Source: Eunapius fragilis (Eukaryota; Porifera; Demospongiae; Spongillida; Spongillidae). Taken from it: a stretch of DNA of 64,000 nucleotides. Position numbers and translations under genes: made by a program. The stretch lies in NCBI GenBank assembly GCA_963681505.1, contig OY811977.1, positions 9,987,007 through 10,051,006 of the forward strand. The letters run 5' to 3'. Under the pieces are notes generated by a model. The model made no database searches. It was not told where the DNA came from and saw only the letters and a list, made by a program, of their open reading frames with translations. Numbering within the stretch: position 1 is the first letter of the stretch; each line of letters opens with the position of its first letter. Positions 50,901-63,700 of this stretch are shown here, piece by piece.

Positions 50901-51031
50901 TGAACAGAGGAAGCAAAATTATAATTTCTGCAAAAGACATATACTGTAAATGTGTGACCATGAGAATAGGATCGAAATTGTATGCTTGTAGGCTTGCAAA
51001 TCATTTGTATAATTCATCATTAATTAAGTGA
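47983..51031 (+). CDS. Tnp2-family (EnSpm/CACTA-type) transposase (10 exons, 851 aa)
   Basis: It would cut and rejoin the element at its inverted ends with an RNase H-fold acidic triad. Exons: 47983-48712, 48766-48994, 49049-49161, 49220-49473, 49530-49703, 49764-49857, 49908-50105, 50161-50318, 50370-50449, 50506-51031. All introns are 46-60 bp and GT-AG, with every phase consistent. The N-terminus (about 1-120) is Ser/Asp-rich and acidic. A Cys cluster follows near 200 (CSICH, then CSRNCG). Tnp2 signatures: CLNTDGIQVFKSS (Asp293), WPIWLQINELPPAMR, LAGIWYSKDKP, YGCGTCDSSG, FGIKGLPIM, KDILHCGYLGVVKALL (Asp467), ISRPPRSL, WLLYYSIPVLKDILP, and CFESLNGDLKRLFHGT (Glu631). These residues are my candidate triad. 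The exon-6 acceptor (49763) is the least certain; an alternative after TTCTTGAG would drop nine residues in frame. No stop or frameshift is seen. Confidence 0.87.
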
Positions 51032-51469
51032 ATTATGTAATACAATTCTTAGTATGAAAAACAGTACTCTGATATTTGTGTTATTGTAATATGCTCTTTC
51101 AGTGTTATTATAGTAATACACAATGTCATGTATTTCTGCAATGTACATGCACATAGTCACTAACTTTACAATCCAAGCATAGTTAACTAAGTGTACTATT
51201 ATTAGCATGCATTTAAGTATTCAATTGTCCAGTTCCATATTTGCATGTGTAAACAGTTACGGTATAAGATTAACACGCTTGGCGTTAGTGCTGTTCAGTA
51301 TATAAAGTGTCGATGTAATCATAGCGCGATGTTTAATTCCCTCCGTATGGTAATTAATGCATATGCGATAAGAGTGTACGAATTTATCGCGAGCTCTTTA
51401 GTAATGAATCTACTTTAAGCTAAACAATTGATGCAGCTACGACTACCATATTTAGGCCGTTTGCATTAG

Positions 51470-51489
51470 CCCCCCCCCCCCCCCCCCCC
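51470..51489. repeat. Poly-C tract (20 C), possible G-quadruplex on the minus strand
   Basis: Twenty consecutive C residues are followed by AACCCCCTTCCCC. On the complementary strand this gives several G runs suited to quadruplex formation. It lies about 300 bp inside the right end of the Tnp2-type element, downstream of the transposase stop. Confidence 0.8.
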
Positions 51490-51644
51490 AACCCCCTTCC
51501 CCGGTTTCTATACGCCTCTGTGCTCAATGGATACTATCATATCTCATAATAATGACCTATGCAGAGCGCGATGATTCCCCTGCTATCTATATAAACTTAT
51601 ACTGATCGATCGAGCAGCGCGGACTCCCGAGCAGGATCCTCAAT

Positions 51645-51666
51645 ACAACGCGTTCCAACGGCAACT
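51645..51666. promoter_or_regulatory. Right subterminal AACGCGTT repeat
   Basis: ACAACGCGTTCCAACGGCA matches the left-end copy at 45218 (ACAACGCGTTGCAACGG) in the same orientation. A related ACGCGTGTAC lies near 51753. Fewer copies than on the left give an asymmetric element. Confidence 0.55.
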
Positions 51667-51773
51667 TTTCTCTCGGGTAGCTGGTGCCCAGTCCCTACAA
51701 ACACGTGAACTAACGGAAGGTAACGCCATCCAACAAAATTGTGCGCATGAATACGCGTGTACACACTTAAATT

Positions 51774-51785
51774 TTCACCCGGGTA
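51774..51785. repeat. Right TIR of the Tnp2-type element with TA duplication
   Basis: TTCACCCGGG (51774-51783) is the inverse of the left end with one mismatch, followed by TA (51784-51785) and the resumed satellite monomer GATAGCCAGTATTCTCC. Confidence 0.75.
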
Positions 51786-54700
51786 GATAGCCAGTATTCT
51801 CCCATCGAACTGTATGGGAGGGAACCACTAATCTATTTGCATAGTACAGCCAAACCAATGAGCTGATTATAGAGAAAGCATTATTTTGAGAAAGAAAAGA
51901 GGTTACTCGTTCGTTCCATGAAGTAGGATCGCAACTCCACTAGTTTGTTTAATTAACACCTTGGTGGGAAGATAGCCAATTTTCTCCCATAGAATTGTAT
52001 GGGAGGGAACCACTAATCTAATTGCATCGTACAGCCAAACTAATAAGCTGAATATATAGGACGCATTATTTAGAGAAAGAAAACAGGATACTCGTTCGTT
52101 CCATGAATACAAATCGCAACTCCACTAGTTTGTTAAATTAACACCTTGGTTGGAACATAGCCAATTTTCTCCCATAGAAATGTATGGGAGGGAACCACTA
52201 ATCTATTTGCATCGTACAGCCAAACCAGTGAGCTGATTATAGAGAAGGCATTATTTAGAGAAAGAAAACAGGTTACTCGTTCGTTCCATGAATACATATC
52301 GCAACTCCACTAGTTTGTTAAATTAACACCTTGGCTGGAACATAGCCAATTTTCTCCCATAGAAATTTTTGGGAGGGAACCACTAATCTATTTGCATGGT
52401 ACAGCCAAACCAATCAGCTGATTATAGAGAAGGCATTATTTTGAGAAAGAAAAGAGGGTACTCGTTCGTTCTATGTAGTAGGATCGCAACTCCACTAGTT
52501 TGTTTAATTAACACCTTGGTGGGAAGATAGCCAATTTTCTCCCATAGAATTGTATGGGAGGGAACCACTATTCTAATTGCATCGTACAGCCGAACCAATA
52601 AGCTGAATATATAGGACGCATTATTTAGAGAAAGAAAACAGGTTACTCGTTCGTTCCATGAATACAAATCGCAACTCCACTAGTTTGTTAAATTAACACC
52701 TTGGTTGGAACACAGCCAATTTTCTCCCATAGAAATGTATGGGAGGGAACCACTGATCTATTTGCATCGTACAGCCAAACCAATGAGCTGATTATAGAGG
52801 AAGCATAATTTTGAGAAAGAAAACAGGATACTCATTCGTTCCATGAATACATATCGCAACTCCACTAGTTTTTGCAACTAACACCTTGGTTGGAACATAG
52901 CCAATTTTCTCCCATAGAAATATATGGGAGGGAACCACTAATCTATTTGCATCGTACAGCCAAACCAATGAGCTGATTATTGAGGAGGCATTATTTTGAG
53001 AATGAAAACAGGTTACTCGTTCGTTCCATGAAGTAGGATCGCAACTCCACTAGTTTTTTTAATTAACACCTTGGTGGGAAGATAGCCAATTTTCACCCAT
53101 AGAAATTTATGGGAGGGAACCACTAATCTATTTGCATCGTACAGCCAAACCAATGAGCCGAATGCATAGGAGGCATTATTTAGAGAAAGAAAACAGGTTA
53201 CTCGTTCTTTCCATGAATACATATCGCAACTCCACTAGTTTGTTAAATTAACACCTTGGCTGGAACATAGCCAATTTTCTCCCATAGAAATGTATGGGAG
53301 GGAACCACTAATCTATTTGCATGGTACAGCCAAACCAATGAGATGATTATATAGAAGGAATTATTTTGAGAAAGAAAACAGGTTACTCGTTCGTTCCATG
53401 AAGTAGGATCGCAACTCCACAAGGTTGTTAAATTATCACCTCGGTGGGAAGATAGCCATTTTTCTCCAATAGAAATGTATGGGAGGGAACCACTAATCTA
53501 TTTGCATAGCACAGCCAAACCAATGAGCTGATTATAGAAGAGGCATTATTTTGAGAAAGAAAACAGGTTACTCGTTCGTTCCATGAAGTAGGATCGCAAC
53601 TCCACTAGTTTGTTAAATTAACACCTTGGTGGGATAAAAGCCTATATTCTCCCATAGAAATGTATGGGAGGGAACCACTAATCTATTTGCATAGTACAGC
53701 CAAACCAATGAGCTGATTATAGAGTAGGCATTATTTAGTGAAAGATAACAGGTTACTCGTTTGTTCCATGAAGTAGAATCGCAACTCCCCAAGGTTGTTA
53801 AATTAACACCTTGGTGGGTAGATAGCCAGTATTCTCCCATCGAACTGTATGGGAGGGAACCACTAATCTATTTGCATAGTACAGCCAAACCAATGAGCTG
53901 ATTATAGAGAAGGCATTATTTTGAGAAAGAAAAGAGGTTACTCGTTCGTTCCATGAAGTAGGATCGCAACTCCACTAGTTTGTTTAATTAACACTTTGGT
54001 GGGAAGATAGCCAATTTTCTCCCATAGAATTGTATGGGAGGGAACCACTAATCTATTTGCATCGTACAGCCAAACCAATATGCTGAATAAATAGGAGGCA
54101 TTATATAGATAAAGAAAACAGGTTACTCGTTCGTTCCATGTATACATATCGCAACTCCACTAGTTTGTTAAATTAGCACCGTGGTTGGAACATAGCCAAT
54201 TTTCTCCTATAGAAATGTATGGGAGGGAACCACTAATCTATTTGCATCGTACAGCCAAACCAATATGCTGAATAAATAGGAGGCATTATTTAGAGAAAGA
54301 AAACAGGTTACTCGTTCGTTCCATGAATACATATCGCAATTCCACTAGTTTGTTAAATTTACACCTTGGTTGGAACATAGCCAATTTTCTCCCATAGAAA
54401 TGTATGGGAGGGAACCACTAATCTATTTGCATGGTACAGCCAAACCAATGAGATGATTATATAGAAGGAATTATTTTGAAAAAGAAAACAGGTTACTCGT
54501 TCGTTCCATGAGGTAGGATCGCAACTCCACAAGGTTGTTAAATTATCACCTCGGTTGGAAGATAGCCATTTTTCTCCAATAGAAATGTATGGGAGGGAAC
54601 CACTAATCTATTTGCATAGCACAGCCAAACCAATGAGCTGATTATAGAAGAGGCATTATTTTGAGAAAGAAAACAGGTTACTCGTTCGTTCCATGAAGTA

Positions 54701-57700
54701 GGATCGCAACTCCACTAGTTTGTTAAATTAACACCTTGGTGGGATAATAGCCTATATTCTCCCATAGAAATGTATGGGATGGAACCACTAATCTATTTGC
54801 ATAGTACAGCCAAACCAATGAGCTAATTATAGAGTAGGCATTATTTAGTGAAAGAAAACAGGTTACTCGTTTGTTCCATGAAGTAGGATCGCAACTCCCC
54901 AAGGTTGTTAAATTAACACCTTGGTGGGTAGATAGCCAGTATTCTCCAATCGAACGGTATGGGAGGGAACCACTAATCTATTTGCATAGTACAGCCAAAC
55001 CAATGAGCTGATTATAGAGAAGGCATTATTTTGAGAAAGAAAAGAGGTTACTCGTTCGTTCCATGAAGTAGGATCGCAACTCCACTAGTTTGTTTAATTA
55101 ACACCTTGGTGGGATAATAGCCTATATTCTCCCATAGAAATGTATGGGATGGAACCACTAATCTATTTGCATAGTACAGCCAAACCAATGAGCTGATTAT
55201 AGAGTAGGCATTATTTAGTGAAAGAAAACAGGTTACTCGTTTGTTCCATGAAGTAGGATCGCAACTCCCCAAGGTTGTTAAATTAACACCTTGGTGGGTA
55301 GATAGCCAGTATTCTCCCATCGAACTGGATGGGAGGGAACCACTAATCTATTTGCATAGTACAGCCAAACCAATGAGCTGATTATAGAGAAGGCATTATT
55401 TTGAGAAAGAAAAGAGGTTACTCGTTCGTTCCATGAAGTAGGATCGCAACTCCACTGGTTTGTTTAATTAACACCTTGGTGGGAAGATAGCCAATTTTCT
55501 CCCATAGAATTGTATGGGAGGGAACCACTAATCTATTTGCATCGTACAGCCAAACCAATGAGCTGATTATAGAGGAAGCATTATTTTGAGAAAGAAAACA
55601 GGATACTCATTCGTTCCATGAATACATATCGCAACTCCACTAGTTTGTTCAACTAACACCTTGGTTGGAACATAGCCAATTTTCTCCCATAGAAATGTAT
55701 GGGAGGGAACCACTAATCTATTTGCACCGTACAGCCAAACCAATGAGCTGATTATTGAGGAGGCATTATTTTGAGAATGAAAACAGGTTACTCGTTCGTT
55801 CCATGAAGTAGGATCGCAACTCCACTAGTTTTTTTAATTAACACCTTGGTGGGAAGATAGCCAATTTTCACCCATAGAAATTTATGGGAGGGAACCACTA
55901 ATCTATTTGCATCGTACAGCCAAACCAATGAGCTGAATGCATAGGAGGCATTATTAAGAGAAAGAAAACAGGTTACTCGTTCTTTCCATGAATACATATC
56001 GCAACTCCACTAGTTTGTTAAATTAACACCTTGGCTGGAACATAGCCAATTTTCTCCCATAGAAATGTATGGGAGGGAACCACTTATCTATTTGCATGGT
56101 ACAGCCAAACGAATATGCTGAATAAATAGGAGGCATTATTAACAGAAAGAAAACAGGTTACTCGTTCGTTCCATGAATACATATTGCAATTCCACTAGTT
56201 TGTTAAATTAACACCTTGGTTGGAACATAGCCAATTTTCTCCCATAGAAATGTATGGGAGGGAACCACTAATCTATTTGAATGGTACAGCCAAACCAATG
56301 AGCTGAATATATAGGAGGCATTATTTAGAGAAAGAAAACAGGTTACTCGTTCGTTCCATGAATACATATCGCAACTCCACTAGTTTGTTAAATAAACACC
56401 GTGGTTGGAACATAGCCAATTTTCTCCCATAGAAATGTATGGGAGGGAACCACTAATCTATTTGAATGGTACAGCCAAACCAATGAACTGAATATATAGG
56501 AGGCATTATTTAGAGAAAGAAAACAGGTTACTCGTTCGTTCCATGCATACATATCGCAATTCCACTAGTTTGAAAAATAACACCTTGGTTGGAACATAGC
56601 CAATTTTCTCCCTTAGAAATGTATGGGAGGGAACCACTAATCTATTTGCATCGTACAGCCAAACCAATATGCTGAATAAATAGGAGGCATTATTTAGATA
56701 AAGAAAACAGGTTACTCGTTCGTTCCATGTATACATATCGCAACTCCACTAGTTTGTTAAATTAGCACCGTGGTTGGAACATAGCCAATTTTCTCCAATA
56801 GAAATGTATGGGAGGGAACCACTAATCTATTTGCATCGTACAGCCAAACCAATATGCTGAATAAATAGGAGGCATTATTTAGAGAAAGAAAACAGGTTAC
56901 TCGTTCGTTCCATGAATACATATCGCAATTCCACTAGTTTGTTAAATTTACAATTTGGTTGGAACATAGCCAATTTTCTCCCATAGAAATGTATGGGAGG
57001 GAACCACTAATCTATTTGCATGGTACAGCCAAACCAATGAGATGATTATATAGAAGGAATTATTTTGAAAAAGAAAACAGGTTACTCGTTCGTTCCATGA
57101 AGTAGGATCGCAACTCCACAAGGTTGTTAAATTATCACCTCGGTGGGAAGATAGCCATTTTTCTCCAATAGAAATGTATGGGAGGGAACCACTAATCTAT
57201 TTGCATAGCACAGCCAAACCAATGAGCTGATTATAGAAGAGGCTTTATTTTGAGAAAGAAAACAGGTTACTCGTTCGTTCCATGAAGTAGGATCGCAACT
57301 CCACTAGTTTGTTAAATTAACACCTTGGTGGGATAATAGCCTATATTCTCCCATAGAAATGTATGGGATGGAACCACTAATCTATTTGCATAGTACAGCC
57401 AAACCAATGAGCTGATTATAGAGTAGGCATTATTTAGTGAAAGAAAACAGGTTACTCGTTTGTTCCATGAAGTAGGATCGCAACTCCCCAAGGTTGTTAA
57501 ATTAACACCTTGGTGGGTAGATAGCCAGTATTCTCCCATCGAACTGTATGGGAGGGAACCACTAATCTATTTGCATAGTACAGCCAAACCAATGAGCTGA
57601 TTATAGAGAAGGCGTTATTTTGAGAAAGAAAAGAGGTTACTCGTTCGTTCCATGAAGTAGGATCGCAACTCCACTAGTTTGTTTAATTAACACCTTGGTG

Positions 57701-60700
57701 GGATAATAGCCTATATTCTCCCATAGAAATGTATGGGATGGAACCACTAATCTATTTGCATAGTACAGCCAAACCAATGAGCTGATTATAGAGTAGGCAT
57801 TATTTAGTGAAAGAAAACAGGTTACTCGTTTGTTCCATGAAGTAGGATCGCAACTCCCCAACGTTGTTAAATTAACACCTTGGTGGGTAGATAGCCAGTA
57901 TTCTCCCATCGAACTGTATGGGAGGGAACCACTAATCTATTTGCATAGTACAGCCAAACCAATGAGCTGATTATAGAGGAAGCATAATTTTGAGAAAGAA
58001 AACAGGATACTCATTCGTTCCATGAATACATATCGCAACTCCACTAGTTTGTTCAACTAACACCTTGGTTGGAACATAGCCAATTTTCTCCCATAGAAAT
58101 GTATGGGAGGGAACCACTAATCTATTTGCATCGTACAGCCAAACCAATGAGCTGATTATTGAGGAGGCATTATTTTGAGAATGAAAACAGGTTACTCGTT
58201 CGTTCCATGAAGTAGGATCGCAACACCACTAGTTTTTTTAATTAACACCTTGGTGGGAAGATAGCCAATTTTCACCCATAGAAATTTATGGGAGGGAACC
58301 ACTAATCTATTTGCATCGTACAGCCAAACCAATGAGCTGAATGCATAGGAGGCATTATTAAGAGAAAGAAAACAGGTTACTCGTTCTTTCCAGGAATACA
58401 TATCGCAACTCCACTAGTTTGTTAAATTAACACCTTGGCTGGAACATAGCCAATTTTCTCCCATAGAAATGTATGGGAGGGAACCACTAATCTATTTGAA
58501 TGGTACAGCCAAACCAATGAACTGAATATATAGGAGGCATTATTTAGAGAAAGAAAACAGGTTACTCGTTCGTTCCATGCATACATTTCGCAATTCCACT
58601 AGTTTGAAAAATAACACCTTGGTTGGAACATAGCCAATTTTCTCCCTTAGAAATGTATGGGAGGGAACCACTAATCTATTAGCATCGTACAGCCAAACCA
58701 ATGAGCTGAATATATAGGAGGCATTATTTAGAGAAAGAAAACAGGTTACTCGTTCGTTCCATGAATACATATCGCAACTCCAGTAGTTGGTTAAAATAAC
58801 ACTGTGGTTGGAACATAGCCAATTTTCTCCCTTAGAAATGTATGGGAGGGAACCACTAATCTATTTGAATGGTACAGCCAAACCAATGAGCTGATTTTAG
58901 AAGAGGCATTATTTAGAGAAAGAAAACAGGTTACTCGTTCGTTCCATGAAGACATATCGCAACTCCACTAGTTTGTTAAATTAACACTGTGGTTGGAACA
59001 TAGCCAATTTTCTCCCACAGAAATGTATCTGAGGGAACCACTAATCTATTTGCATCGTACAGCCAAACCAATATGCTGAATAAATAGGAGGCATTATTAA
59101 GAGAAAGAAAACAGGTTACTCGTTCGTTCCATGAATACATATTGCAATTCCTCTAGTTTGTTAAATTAACACCTTGGTTGGAACATAGCCAATTTTCTCC
59201 CATAGAAATGTATGGGAGGGAACCACTAATCTATTAGCATCGTACAGCCAAACCAATGAGCAGATTATAGAGGAGGCATTATTTTGTAGAAAAAAACAGG
59301 TTACTCGTTCGTTCCATAAAGTAGGATCTCAACTCCACTAGTTTGTTAAATTAACACCTTGGTGGAAAGATAGCCAATTTTCTCCCATAGAAATGTATGG
59401 GAGGGAACCACTAATCTATTAGCATCGTACAGCCAAACCAATGAGCAGATTATAGAGGAGGCATTATTTTGTAGAAAAAAACAGGTTACTCGTTCGTTCC
59501 ATAAAGTAGGATCTCAACTCCACTAGTTTGTTAAATTAACACCTTGGTGGGAAGATAGCCAATTTTCTCCCATAGAAATATATGGGAGGGAACCACTAAT
59601 CTATTAGCATCGTACAGCCAAACCAATGAGCAGATTATAGAGGAGGCATTATTTTGTAGAAAAAAACAGGTTACTCGTTCGTTCCATAAAGTAGGACCTC
59701 AACTCCACTAGTTTGTTAAATTATCACCTTGGTGGGAAGATAGCCAATTTTCTCCCATAGAAATGTATGGTAGGGAACCACTAATCTATTTGCATCGTAC
59801 AGCCAAACAAATATGCTGAATATATAGGAGGCATTATTTAGAGAAAGAAAACAGGTTACTCGTTCGTTCCATGAATACAAATCGCAACTCCACTAGTTTG
59901 TTAAATAAACACCGTGGTTGGAACATAGCCAATTTTCTCCCATAGAAATGTATGGGAGGGAACCACTAATCTATTAGCATCGTACAGCCAAACCAATGAG
60001 CTGAATATATAGGAGGCATAATTTAGAGAAAGATAACAGGTTACTCGTTCGTTCCATGAAGTAGGATCGCAACTCCACTGATTTGTTAAATTAACACCTT
60101 GGTGGGAAGATAGCCAATTTTCTCCCATAGAAATGTATGGGAGGGAACCACTAATCTATTAGCATCGTACAGCCAAACCAATGAGCAGATTATAGAGGAG
60201 GCATTATTTTGTAGAAAAAAACAGGTTACTCGTTCGTTCCATAAAGTAGGATCTCAACTCCACTAGTTTGTTAAATTAACACCTTGGTGGGAAGATAGCC
60301 AATTTTCTCCCATAGAAATGTATGGGAGGGAACCACTAATCTATTTGCATCGTACAGCCAAACAAATATGCTGAATATATAGGAGGCATTATTTAGAGAA
60401 AGAAAACAGGTTACTCGTTCGTTCCATTCATACATATCGCAACTCCACTAGTTTGTCAAATTAACACTGTGGTTGGAACATAGCCAATTTTCTCCCATAG
60501 AAATGTATGGGAGGGAACCACAAATCTATTTGAATGGTACAGCCAAACCAATGAGCTGATTATAGAGGAGGCATTATTTTGTAAAAGAAAACAGGTTACT
60601 CGTTCGTTCCATGAAAACATATCGCAACTCCACTAGTTTGTTAAATTAACACCTTGGTGGGAAGATAGCCAATTTTCTCCCATAGAAATGTATGGGAGGG

Positions 60701-63700
60701 AACCACTAATCTATTAGCATCGTACAGCCAAACCAATGAGCAGATTATAGAGGAGGCATTATTTTGTAGAAAAAAACAGGTTACTCGTTCGTTCCATAAA
60801 GTAGGATCTCAACTCCACTAGTTTGTTAAATTAACACCTTGGTGGGAAGATAGCCAATTTTCTCCCATAGAAATGTATAGGAGGGAACCACTAATCTATT
60901 TGCATCGTACAGCCAAACAAATATGCTGAATGTATAGGAGGCATTATTTAGAGAAAGAAAACAGGTTACTCGTTCGTTCCATTAATACATACCGCAACTC
61001 CACTAGTTTGTTAAATTATCACCGTGGTTGGAACATAGCCAATTTTCTCCCTTAGAAATGTATGGAAGGGAACCACTAATCTATTAGCATCGTGCAGCCA
61101 AACCAATAAGCTGAATATATAGGAGGCATTATTTAGAGAAAGAAACCAGGTTACTCGTTCGTTCCATGAATACATATCGCAACTCCACTAGTTTGTTAAA
61201 TTAACACCTTGGTTGGAACATAGCCGATTTTCTCCCTTAGAAATGTATGGGAGGGAACCACTAATCTATTAGCATCGTGCAGCCAAACCAATATGCTGAA
61301 TATATAGGAGGCATTATTTAGAGAAAGAAAACAGGTTACTCGTTCGTTCCATGAATACATATCGCAACTCCAGTAGTTGGATAAAATAACACTGTGGTTG
61401 TAACATAGCCAATTTTCTCCCTTAGAAATGTATGGGAGGGAACCACTAATCTATTTGAATGGTACAGCCAAACCAATGAGCTGATTTTAGAAGAGGCATT
61501 ATTTAGAGAAAGAAAACAGGTTACTCGTTCGTTCCATGAAGACATATCGCAACTCCACTAGTTTGTTAAATTAACACCTTGGTGGAAAGATAGCCAATTT
61601 TCTCCCATAGAAATGTATGGGAGGGAACCACTAATCTATTAGCATCGTACAGCCAAACCAATGAGCAGATTATAGAGGAGGCATTATTTTGTAGAAAAAA
61701 ACAGGTTACTCGTTCGTTCCATTAAGTAGGATCTCAACTCCACTAGTTTGTTAAATTAACACCTTGGTGGGAAGATAGCCAATTTTCTCCCATAGAAATG
61801 TATGGGAGGGAACCACTAATCTATTTGCATCGTACAGCCAAACAAATATGCTGAATATATAGGAGGCATTATTTAGAGAAAGAAAACAGGTTACTCGTTC
61901 GTTCCATGAATACATATCGCAACTCCACTAGTTTTTTAAATAAACACCGTGGTTGGAACATAGCCAATTTTCTCCCATAGAAATGTATGGGAGGGAACCA
62001 CTAATCTATTTGAATGGTACAGCCAAACCAATGAACTAAATATATAGGAGGCATTATTTAGAGAAAGAAAACAGGTTACTCGTTCGTTCCATGCATACAT
62101 ATCGCAATTCCACTAGTTTGAAAAATAACACCTTGGTTGGAACCTAGCCAATTTTCTCCCTTAGAAATGTATGGGAGGGAACCACTAATCTATTAGCATC
62201 GTACAGCCAAACCAATGAGCAGATTATAGAGGAGGCATTATTTTGTAGAAAAAAACAGGTTACTCGTTCGTTCCATAAAGTAGGATCTCAACTCCACTAG
62301 TTTGTTAAATTAACACCTTGGTGGGAAGATAGCCAATTTTCTCCCATAGAAATGTATAGGAGGGAACCACTAATCTATTTGCATCGTACAGCCAAACAAA
62401 TATGCTGAATGTATAGGAGGCATTATTTAGAGAAAGAAAACAGGTTACTCGTTCGTTCCATTAATACATACCGCAACTCCACTAGTTTGTTAAATTATCA
62501 CCGTGGTTGGAACATAGCCAATTTTCTCCCTTAGAAATGTATGGAAGGGAACCACTAATCTATTAGCATCGTGCAGCCAAACCAATAAGCTGAATATATA
62601 GGAGGCATTATTTAGAGAAAGAAACCAGGTTACTCGTTCGTTCCATGAATACATATCGCAACTCCACTAGTTTGTTAAATTAACACCTTGGTTGGAACAT
62701 AGCCGATTTTCTCCCTTAGAAATGTATGGGAGGGAACCACTAATCTATTAGCATCGTGCAGCCAAACCAATATGCTGAATATATAGGAGGCATTATTTAG
62801 AGAAAGAAAACAGGTTACTCGTTCGTTCCATGAATACATATCGCAACTCCAGTAGTTGGATAAAATAACACTGTGGTTGTAACATAGCCAATTTTCTCCC
62901 TTAGAAATGTATGGGAGGGAACCACTAATCTATTTGAATGGTACAGCCAAACCAATGAGCTGATTTTAGAAGAGGCATTATTTAGAGAAAGAAAACAGGT
63001 TACTCGTTCGTTCCATGAAGACATATCGCAACTCCACTAGTTTGTTAAATTAACACCTTGGTGGAAAGATAGCCAATTTTCTCCCATAGAAATGTATGGG
63101 AGGGAACCACTAATCTATTAGCATCGTACAGCCAAACCAATGAGCAGATTATAGAGGAGGCATTATTTTGTAGAAAAAAACAGGTTACTCGTTCGTTCCA
63201 TTAAGTAGGATCTCAACTCCACTAGTTTGTTAAATTAACACCTTGGTGGGAAGATAGCCAATTTTCTCCCATAGAAATGTATGGGAGGGAACCACTAATC
63301 TATTTGCATCGTACAGCCAAACAAATATGCTGAATATATAGGAGGCATTATTTAGAGAAAGAAAACAGGTTACTCGTTCGTTCCATGAATACATATCGCA
63401 ACTCCACTAGTTTTTTAAATAAACACCGTGGTTGGAACATAGCCAATTTTCTCCCATAGAAATGTATGGGAGGGAACCACTAATCTATTTGAATGGTACA
63501 GCCAAACCAATGAACTAAATATATAGGAGGCATTATTTAGAGAAAGAAAACAGGTTACTCGTTCGTTCCATGCATACATATTGCAATTCCACTAGTTTGA
63601 AAAATAACACCTTGGTTGGAACCTAGCCAATTTTCTCCCTTAGAAATGTATGGGAGGGAACCACTAATCTATTTGCATCGTACAGCCAAACCAATATGCT

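Larger units (their letters stand above)
45040..51783. mobile_element. 6.7-kb Tnp2/EnSpm-CACTA-type DNA transposon carrying a BEN-domain gene
   Basis: The borders are base-precise. The satellite reads CACCTTGGTGGGTA before the element and TAGATAGCCAGTATTC after it, whereas uninterrupted monomers read TTGGTGGGTAGATAGCC. The target duplication is therefore TA, or up to GGGTA if the terminal GGG is counted as flank. The ends are CCCGGGCGAA (left) and its inverse with one mismatch (right). Two intact, divergently transcribed multi-exon genes fill 45354-51031. The transposase family is Tnp2, but the termini are not the CACTA/CACTG of typical members. An intact target duplication and two undamaged genes suggest recent insertion. 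From 51032 to 51783 there is no gene, only a C-rich tract and the right subterminal repeat. Confidence 0.85.

Noticed and set aside
37442-63024. Reverse-strand frames of 69-95 aa recurring every few hundred bases (VTCFLSLNNA type)
   Set aside because: One per 185-bp monomer, with the same sequence and no evidence of selection; satellite artefact.
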